Assembly (NCBI GenBank): GCA_016802295.1
Contig: JAESIW010000200.1
Span: forward strand, 1,891,923 to 1,955,922
Direction: 5' to 3'
Source of the DNA: Brachionus rotundiformis
Taxonomy: Eukaryota; Rotifera; Eurotatoria; Ploima; Brachionidae
DNA length: 64,000 nt
Of this stretch, positions 56,716 through 64,000 are shown in pieces. The translations under genes and the position numbers were made by a program. The notes beneath the pieces were generated by a model that saw only the letters and a program-made list of their open reading frames with translations, ran no database searches and was not told the DNA's origin. The stretch's first letter is position 1; the number at the start of each line of letters is the position of its first letter.

Positions 56716-58583
56716 TCAAACCTCATATAAATAATTAAAATTTTTAATTAGTTCGTCCATAAACTCTGGATCATCTATTAATCTATCAATATCTGCGTTA
56801 TTTGTCAAAAGTTCTTTCAATCTAAAATTATTAATTTCAATTACTTTAGTGGTATTTTCTTCAACGCTGATAATTTCAGCTGTATTTTCTTCATTAAGTT
56901 TGTCAATATTTTCCTCAACTCTGATAATTTCAGTAGTATTTTCAATAATTTTTGTAGTATCTTCAATAATTTCAGTTGAAGTGGAAGTGGTTGTAGGAAC
57001 ATTTGTCACAGATGTTGTTGATGACACTGTGCTGGTAGTAGTTGTAGTAGTAGGAGTAGTAGTGGTAGATTTTAAGGTTGATGTGGTAGATGGTGTCACA
57101 GTTTCAGTGATATTTGGTTCATTAATGCTTGGGATAGCTTCATCTAAAATTTCATTTGAACCAATTTCTATCATTGGAAGAGTGGTCTCTTCTGGCTTTG
57201 CAGTTACTTCAACCAAATAAACTTCATAGTCTTCAGGTTCAGTAGTTGTAGTTTTAATTTTTTTGATTCTTCTCGTTGGTTTTGTGTTTGGTGGAATGAT
57301 TGTAGCAGTAATGGTATCCGTTGGCTGAGATTCTTCTGAATCGGTGGTATTTTCAAATTTAAATATTTTAGTTTTCATAAATCTTTGTCCTCTAAGAGCA
57401 AGATCGGATAAACTTTGTTTTAAATTATCTTTTTCTTTTTCTCTTAAACTAAAAAGTTGATGGTTTGGGTTTCTCTTTCGAGACTGAAATTTTTCTAATT
57501 GATTTCTTTGACTTAATAATAACTGATTTTGATGGTTTGGCTGACTAAAAGTATCAAAATATCCTGGATTTTCAAAAAATGGATATGTATTTCTAGACAT
57601 AAAATTGCTATAAGCTTGATCAATATTAGAAAAGAATGGACTGATGGGCTTATTCTGTATTTGTGTTAGATATGCAGTGGGTTCTTGATAATTTGTATTC
57701 AATTGATTCTGAATACCGTAGCTCTGATCAATTTTTTCAGCTTTTGGATTATTTTGAATTGAAAATTTATCTCTACTTGATATCTGTGGTGCGTAAAGTT
57801 GTTGTTGAGAAACAGAATTTGGATAATAATTTTTATTTAGATTTAAACCTGGGCTTGAGGTAGAAGACGGATAAGAATATTGAGATTGGGAAACAGAATT
57901 TTGATAATAGTTCGAATTTGGATTATTTTGATTTAAACTTGGGCTAGCAGTGGATGATGGATAAGAATATTGAGACTGAGAGATAGAATTTTGATAATAA
58001 TTCGTATTTGGGGTAGAAGATGGGTAAGAAAATTGAGTGACTAATGGCTGGGATGATGTGTTTGGCAAATAAGCCGGAAAAGGAGTGGCTCTTGTAGTGG
58101 TCTGATAAGATTGGTGTTGAAGGACATGATTTTCTGGTTTATTTCTGAAATTTAAACTTGTGATCATCTCAGGATGAAATTCTCTATTGTGAATTTTTTT
58201 TTCATAATCTATTAAATTTGGGGTTTGGGTAAGTATTTTCTCTGGTAGATCACCAAAAAGTCCGATTGTTTCCGGATGAAGACCTAAGATAGATTCTAAA
58301 AGATTCATTAATTCAAAATTTTTAATTAAATGTAAAAATTAACTTTGTGCTAGATTATAATTAATCGCTTTAACTAAAGGATTTTTTACTTCTGCCAACT
58401 GTCTGTTTGCTTTCTGTAACCTTTGATGAACTAGCTGTCTTAAAGCACTCATTTCTTTGGCTAATAAACTTTAGAAACAAGAAAAAGCTAATAATCGTTA
58501 AGCAGATATTTACCTTGATGTAAAGACAAATAGCTGAGTATAAATAAAAAAGTAAAATTAAGTCTAATTTTTATATTTTTCAT
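56716..58583 (-). CDS. Secreted Q/N/Y/S-repeat and Thr-rich protein
   Basis: Exons 58583-58514, 58460-58344 and 58295-56716 on the minus strand, phases 1 and 2, 588 residues. Exon 1 is a signal peptide (RLNFTFLFILSYLSLHQ). Exon 2 is a helical segment (ALRQLVHQRLQKANRQLAEV). The long exon has four imperfect repeats of the form NYYQNS-SQSQYSYPSST (about 165-240), rich in Asn, Gln, Tyr and Ser. A charged region follows (QRNQLEKFQSRKRNPNHQLF), then a mucin-like block of Thr/Ser runs (about 440-510), and an acidic tail ending FMDELIKNFNYLYEV. Not recognised as a known family. The composition suggests an extracellular matrix, cuticle or adhesive protein. Without exons 1-2 the first ATG would be at 58308, but then there is no signal peptide. 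Confidence 0.7.
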
Positions 58584-59721
58584 TTTGTCTAAAATTTATT
58601 GAAAATAAATGTATAATATTTTTAATTTGATTTATTGAATTTAATTTCTTAAATTAGATATTGTAATTATCAAAAAAAACTTGCTAAATGTTCGAAAATA
58701 AAAGAATCTAACTTGGCTTATTTCTCGTAATAGATCTTTAAGTGAAGAAAACACGGCACAACTCAAAAAACTATTATCCGACAATGGTGTTGATATTAGC
58801 GACTTTAGTAAGACAGATCAGAGCTGCGAAAATTAGAAAGAAATTGATTCATTTAAATTTTGAAAAAATTTTAAACATAAATCTTTTAATTAGTTTGATT
58901 TTTTATTCCAAATAATTTAGAAATAAAATTTTCTTAAGAGAAAAATTATTTAACATTTATTTATTATGCTTTAAATAAATGATCAACTAAATTTTTAAAC
59001 TATGATGCTAATTAATCTGATTAAGATTAAATTAAATTTTACAAATTCACTTTAATTAACATCTATTCAATTATTAAGCTTTAAAGCTAAAACATTTTCA
59101 GGAAAATTTTAAAGAGCTTTTTTTTTCTCTCTTTAAATGTATTTTTAATTAAGGCAATGAAATAATGAAATGAATTTTATTTAAAAAAAAAAATTTTATT
59201 GGTACATTTTAATGAGATTTTTTGATGCTCTAAATAATTATATTGCGAAATTTGTTATTAATAATACATTTTAAGCCTGAAAAAAACATTTGGATAGATT
59301 ATTAAATATAAATCAAAAATGAATAAATAAAATGAACGAACAAAAAAGCTTTATCAAGGTGAGAAAATAAAATTTTAAAAAAGTCACACAATTTTTCTTA
59401 AATTTTAAAAATTTTGAAAAAATAATTAGAAAAAAAAAGTGTGACGCTTTCAAATTAAGCTCAATAATCGAAGGAAATTAAAAATAATAAAAAGAAACTG
59501 TTATTTATATTTTCATTTTTCCCTGATTCTTTTCACTTTTTAAATAAATTAAAAAAAAATGAATATTTCTGTCTGGTTGTAAAACCTATTTTTCTAAAAT
59601 GAAAATTTAAAAAAAATGAAATTTCTCAAATAAAATTTTAATTAAATAAATAAAATAGGATAAAACGTCTAAAATTAAAGCAATTAATTAGTATTAATTA
59701 ATTAATTAGTAGTTTGTAATT
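58584..59721. other. Spacer with an orphan coding-like segment
   Basis: A/T-rich except for 58696-58839, listed separately. No other feature seen. Confidence 0.5.
58696..58839 (+). pseudogene. Orphan coding-like segment (terminal exon or relic)
   Basis: Plus-strand stop-free stretch of about 45 codons ending in TAG at 58837. It has clearly coding-like, G/C-richer composition, and the core reads SLSEENTAQLKKLLSDNGVD followed by ISDFSKTDQSCEN. A possible acceptor (TCGTAATAG) lies just before ATCTTTAAG at 58723. No upstream plus-strand exon is visible, and the neighbour to the left is on the other strand. I do not recognise it. It is either the last exon of a small gene or a relic. Confidence 0.35.
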
Positions 59722-60738
59722 TCAATGGTTGGCTAAAGAGCAAACTAAGCATCCAACTCTGTTCAACAGATCTTTTACACATCCAAGAGCTAATACATCA
59801 TCCAAATTGTTTGCATTTGCCAACAGTTCTCTGAGTGTAGTCAAGACATATGCATTCAAGACTGATAGATTTTGGACATTCAAGTCATTCAACAAAAATC
59901 GAACTCTATTGACAACATCTGACAAGTGAACAGTATCCAAAAGATCAATATTCAACAAAAGTGTGTCAATGTCAACAATTGAGTCAAGATTGTTCAACAA
60001 ATCAAGATGAACCAAGCTAGATAGCAATTGTGTTACTTGAGGAATAGAATTGGAACTGAGTGATCCATGGCTCACGATACTTTTCAATTCGTTTATGATA
60101 TTTAAATCAGCTGACGAAAGAATATCCAAGTTAAGCTGATTTAATAAAGTGCTCAAAACTTCGTCCAAGTTGTTCACATTGTTCAAGTTCAATTGATAGA
60201 CCAAATGACGTAGTTCATTTATAATTCTGTTATTCAACAAATGATTGGCATCAATGTTGAGCAATGAATGTAAATTTTCTAATGGTGACTCGACTGACTG
60301 TTGATTTTTCAAAAGTTCCAAAAGATTATTGACCAGATGTAATACATTATCGTTTGGTAGAGTGTTTCTCAATTTGACCAAATCCAAGATGTCTCTCAAT
60401 GGTGTAATAATTGCCAAATCTAAATCACTCAATTGTCTCAAATCCAATGACTCCAAAACATTGCTCAAGTTTAAAAGTCCGTTCAAATCGAGCAAATTTG
60501 TCAAGTCCAATGAAAGAACAGAATCCAAGAGACCATTTAATCCTAACAAGTTTCCAAGTAAATTGTCTGATCCTTGAACAGAAACTGATCCTGAACCACT
60601 TCCAGAGCCAGACAACAAACCACCCAAAAGTCCTCCTGATTTAGATCCAGATCCACCGAGTTTGAGAAACAAACCAGCACTTTGACTTATAACACCAAAG
60701 CAGATTAGCAAGCTAATTGATTTTGCTAAAACCTTCAT
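59722..60738 (-). CDS. Secreted leucine-rich repetitive helical protein
   Basis: Single exon, 338 residues. Signal peptide at 1-22 (ISLLICFGVISQSAGLF). Next comes a Gly/Ser-rich segment (LGGSGSKSGGLLGGLL, SGSGSGSGS), then about 270 residues of Leu/Asn/Asp-rich sequence in degenerate repeats of roughly 30-35 residues (for example LLGLNGLLDSVLSLDLTNLL, LDLNGLLNLSNVLESLDL). It ends LGCVKDLLNRVGCLVCSLAN, with three cysteines. These are not LRRs: the LxxLxLxxN ladder is absent. The coding region is far G/C-richer than its surroundings. A TATA box lies at 60797-60804, 59 nt before the ATG. Function is unknown; a structural secretion is inferred. Confidence 0.75.
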   Translation of the reverse strand: MKVLAKSISLLICFGVISQSAGLFLKLGGSGSKSGGLLGGLLSGSGSGSGSVSVQGSDNLLGNLLGLNGLLDSVLSLDLTNLLDLNGLLNLSNVLESLDLRQLSDLDLAIITPLRDILDLVKLRNTLPNDNVLHLVNNLLELLKNQQSVESPLENLHSLLNIDANHLLNNRIINELRHLVYQLNLNNVNNLDEVLSTLLNQLNLDILSSADLNIINELKSIVSHGSLSSNSIPQVTQLLSSLVHLDLLNNLDSIVDIDTLLLNIDLLDTVHLSDVVNRVRFLLNDLNVQNLSVLNAYVLTTLRELLANANNLDDVLALGCVKDLLNRVGCLVCSLANH

Positions 60739-61634
60739 TTTTGTTCAGATTGTTTTTTTCTTGTTTGAATTGAATATTGTGTAAAATGTTATCATTTATT
60801 TATACCAGACTACAAACTTTCAAATATGGCACCATTCTTTTGTGAATAATGGTCATGTTAGTTCTTTTCAAATTTACTATTCTTTTCATTCTCAATTCAA
60901 AATCCTCATGAATATGATTTAAAATTTTAATTTCACTTTGTTAAAAATTTGTCTCTCAAAAATACAAGTGAAACATTTGGAAAATCTTAGGAACATATTT
61001 CCAAATTTTTCAACATTTCACTTAAAACTTGATAAAAATTCTTTTTATCATTCTTTAAACGTTATTTATTATTTTAAACATCTTTTTTAAATTTTATTAA
61101 AATTTGCTTATATTTGTGTTTAAAAATATCATTTTGATTAATGCCTTAAAGTTGATCAAAAATCAAAAAAATAGAAAAATATTTAATAAAAATAGAGTTT
61201 TTTGAATAAAATTATTATTAATTCTCATTAATTTTTACCTTTTTCTTTTTTTATTATTTGAATTCGTTTTCATCAAAACTGGTATTTTTAATTAAAAAAT
61301 TTTAAACTTGACTTAATATTTTTATAATTTTTCAGTCTTAATTATGGTTATACTTATTCAATTTTTTTTTATAGAATTTTTTTCAATTAAAATTTTTCAT
61401 CCTTTTTATATTTCTTTTGACTTTTGTAACTCTATTTCAATCTTTACTTTATTCCTCTATTTTGCTAATAGAAATTGTTGTAAATTAATGATTTTAATAT
61501 TATGTTTTTGTTTTATTCTTTTTATTTTAATAATTTAAATTAAAATTTAAACGGTATAAAAATTTAAAACAAATCTCCTTTAATAATTTTTTTTCTATTT
61601 CTCTATAGAAGTAAACTTTTTTTTTAAATTAGTA
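60739..61634. other. Spacer upstream of the leucine-rich gene
   Basis: Promoter with TATA box at 60797-60804; beyond it A/T-rich DNA and the SLC22 3' UTR. Confidence 0.5.
60797..60804 (-). promoter_or_regulatory. TATA box of the leucine-rich secreted protein gene
   Basis: TATAAATA on the minus strand, within GGTATAAATAAATG, 59 nt upstream of the start codon at 60738. This spacing fits a short 5' UTR. Confidence 0.55.
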
Positions 61635-63609
61635 TTATTCATCTTTGATAAATTCATTTATGGTATCAGGTAGCTTTTGATTTCTTGTTTCTGGCATAAA
61701 TATTATAAAAAAGACTACAGCTAAAGATGAGAATATTCCATAGATTAGAAAAGGTAGAGGATACCAAAATATTTCTCCCTTAAACAGATAATTTAAAAAT
61801 AAATCTTTAATTAATCTTTAATTTAAAAGATACCAAAAGTTGTATATTTGGTGAAATTATTGTACCAATTCTTGAAAAAGTTTGACAAATAGCAAGTGAC
61901 GAATTTCGTATGACAGTTGGATGGCACTCAGCGGTGATAATATAAATTGTATTATAAGTGAAAGATATTGCAAATTTGCTTATCAAAGTAAGACATGTTA
62001 CTAATATTCCAAGATTTTTTGGTATAAAAAGGACCGAAATAAAACAAATTCCGGTTAGTAGCATCATGCTTGAATAGGGAATTTTCCGACCATATCTTTC
62101 GAGAGCAAAATGCGATGTCAAAATAGCTACCAGTTCTACAAGTGCTGAAAATCCGAAATTCAAATAAGGATCACCTGCCAAGTCGCTTGTATTATAACTT
62201 ATTCCATAATATATAAATGTATTTGCCAACCAGTTTAATAAAATCACTGTTGAACGAATAACTAATCTCTTTGATTTAAATATTATTCGTAAAGTTTGCA
62301 TCATAGTATACTTTAATATTTTAATAAATCTATAAATATTTTTGAATTTGTATTTTTCTTACGTGTTTTTCCTCAGTTTCTTCGATTTCAGGATTTTGGA
62401 TTGATGTTAGATCATCAGTTTCACTAAATGAATAAAAACTTTTTTTGTTATATTTTGCTATCTTTCGAAATATGGCATAAGCTTCTTTGTTTCTATTTTT
62501 TGCCATTAACCATCGTGGTGATTCGGGAACAATCCTAAAAAGGATACAATTTAAAAAAAATGTAATTTTTTGAATTGTTTTTACCAAAAATATAATGCTA
62601 TAAAAGTTAATATTCCAGCAATGCAGCCGTACATCGTTTTGTAATCAGGAATAAAATAAACTAAAAAAAGAACCACAAATTCACCTATTATGTAAAGATA
62701 ATAGATGGTATTTGCTGCCGCTACTCTTTTACTTGGACCAACGATTTCAATTGCTTTAAAAAATTTAATTAACATTCATTAAATAAAAGAGCTCAACTCA
62801 ATTTACCAATTACTACGGCTGTTGCGTAAACATTAGCTGCAATTCCAATCAACAATCTTAAAACTCCAAATATAATCTCTCTTAAACCTTGACTTCCAAA
62901 GTTAAAACTCATAACAAAAAATAAACCAACGTTTAAAATTGCATTTGAGATTACAAACAAATAAGCAGTCGTCTTTCGACCAAGTCTATATGAGACCATT
63001 AATTAATAAATTTTCATTTATTTTTTTACTTGTCTGAAAGAACTCCACTTAGCAAAACCCCATAACTTCCCGAAAAATATAATGTTGAAAAAAGACTCTT
63101 CTTTGGTGCATTATCACAAACCAAATTCCACTAAAAGAAAATAAAAAGTGTGGTAATAAAAAGCATTAAATACTTACATCACTGGTAAGTGTATTCTCGA
63201 AATATTCTTTTGAATAGACCCAATGATTACATTTAACAAGAGAGGAGTTAGAAGAGTTTTGATTAAGGTCTTTTAGATTGCAATTATCATATTTATTTTT
63301 GAAAGAGCCAGATTTCGATTTTGGTATGTACATTTCAATAAGTTTTTTATGTTCATCATTTTGGATTTCAAATGTATCGTTGTCATAATTTGGAATTTTA
63401 CATCTTTAATTAAACTCAAATTATAAGGCAAAAAAATCTTGGGTGATAAACCTATGGTTTGGTGTTGCACCATAAAATGAAAAGCTATAGGCTACTAAGG
63501 CTGGCTCAAAAGCTAAAATTCCGACCAAAATAAATATAAAAAGCTGATAAGGACCGAATTCTCCAATTTGTTTGAAAATCTCCTCAGTTTTTTTATTTAG
63601 CTGACTCAT
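61635..63609 (-). CDS. SLC22 organic cation/carnitine-type transporter
   Basis: Plasma-membrane MFS carrier. Exons on the minus strand: 63609-63452, 63403-63178, 63130-63030, 62985-62807, 62753-62585, 62534-62363, 62310-61834 and 61778-61635; 541 residues, phases consistent, introns 44-55 nt. TM1 follows EEIFKQIGEFGPYQLFIFIL. A large Cys-containing, N-glycosylation-rich first loop (SSNSSLVKCNHWVYSKEYFE) ends in TSDWNLVCDNAPKKSLFSTL. The MFS motif is GSYGVLLSGVLSDKLGRK. A second family signature is IVPESPRWLMAKNR, with a cytosolic loop after TM6. The end carries YGRKIPYSSM, the TAECHPTVIRNSSLAICQTF block and MPETRNQKLPDTINEF. This is the typical OCT/OCTN architecture. The substrate (organic cation, carnitine or anion) cannot be told. 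Confidence 0.92.
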
Positions 63610-64000
63610 CTTTTAAAAAAATGATAAAAACTCTAATGTAATAATCCAAAATATTCATATCATATCATGTTTAAATACAGAAAAAAAAGAAAAATTTTTA
63701 AAAGGAGACTGATTTCAATTTTATAAAAAAATGTACAAAAAATATTTATATAAATATATATTTTTTTTTTTTTATAAGTATCAACATATAAATTATAAAT
63801 CGAAAAAATTTCTAAAAAATAAGTTCTATAGTTTTTATAGTTATACACATTAATTTTAAGAATTGACGAAAAAAAATTCAAAAATCAAAAGAAAAGTGAA
63901 ATGTAAGAAATAAAATTATGACTATAATTTTTAAACATAATTTTTTATTTAAACAAAAAAGTTCAACACAAACAAATTAAAAATCGCACTCATATAAATT
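63610..64000. other. Upstream region of SLC22 gene
   Basis: A/T-rich, with homopolymer runs near 63760. Nothing recognisable. Confidence 0.5.

Noticed and set aside
56849..57220. 123-codon Val/Ser-rich frame antisense to the Thr-rich protein
   Set aside because: A by-product of Thr codons on the other strand.
61344..61538. 64-codon plus-strand hydrophobic open stretch
   Set aside because: Poly-T background read as Phe/Ile/Leu; no start context, no homology, close to a gene end.
1..64000. tRNA, rRNA, CRISPR, operon-type or phage features
   Set aside because: Looked for cloverleaf-like G/C-rich segments, spaced direct repeats and Shine-Dalgarno sites; none supported, and the gene structures are clearly eukaryotic.

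Overview
This is a eukaryotic, animal nuclear window. It is very AT-rich, with long A/T-only spacers. Nearly all introns are GT-AG and mostly 44-70 nt long. Most genes have a clear animal counterpart: spartin, CLOCK, GM2 activator, HDDC2, VAMP7, phosphoglycerate kinase, RNF32, WAPL, ELOVL6, CC2D1/Lgd and SLC22. A compact AT-rich genome, RNF32 (a gene of ciliated animals), GH19-type chitinases and CR1/L2-like LINEs together suggest a small aquatic invertebrate. A monogonont rotifer of the Brachionus type is my best guess, but this is inference and no marker gene proves it. I rebuilt exon structures by hand. Each multi-exon model below keeps reading phase across every junction and divides by three.

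Layout. 1-5.8 kb: the 3' part of spartin, then the full circadian bHLH-PAS gene CLOCK (+). 6.9-12.4 kb: a transposon block with two 3' ends of one LINE family followed by an apparently intact two-ORF CR1/L2-like LINE (-). 13.4-14.1 kb: a GM2-activator-like secreted lipid-binding protein (+). 14.1-19.4 kb: a 5.4 kb gene desert. 19.5-20.8 kb: a secreted FGF-like protein (+). 21.4-27.9 kb: a dense cluster with HDDC2 (-), VAMP7 (-), PGK (+) and RNF32 (+). 28.6-30.2 kb: a broken LINE copy split by a 690 bp inverted-repeat DNA element with an 8 bp target duplication. 31.8-35.9 kb: the cohesin-release factor WAPL (+), whose first intron carries a second inverted-repeat element. 36.9-38.2 kb: a four-pass membrane protein with a PARP-type catalytic domain (+). 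39.9-40.8 kb: ELOVL6-like elongase (-).

43.1-48.3 kb holds two tandem secreted GH19 chitinases (-). They carry two and three N-terminal Ly6/uPAR-like (LU) three-finger domains built from interchangeable, phase-matched exons. 49.7-51.2 kb: an LENG9-like RNA-end protein (+). 52.0-53.2 kb: an orphan 7TM receptor (-). 54.0-56.2 kb: CC2D1/Lgd (-). 56.7-58.6 kb: a secreted Q/N/Y/S-rich and Thr-rich repeat protein (-). 59.7-60.7 kb: a secreted leucine-rich repetitive protein (-). 61.6-63.6 kb: an SLC22 organic-ion transporter (-).

The genes do not form one pathway; this is an ordinary metazoan neighbourhood with several unusual lineage-specific secreted or membrane proteins. The most interesting signals are the LU-GH19 chitinase pair, the transmembrane PARP, the divergent FGF-like protein, two inverted-repeat mobile elements with 8 bp target duplications, and a dispersed non-coding repeat present in two intergenic spacers.
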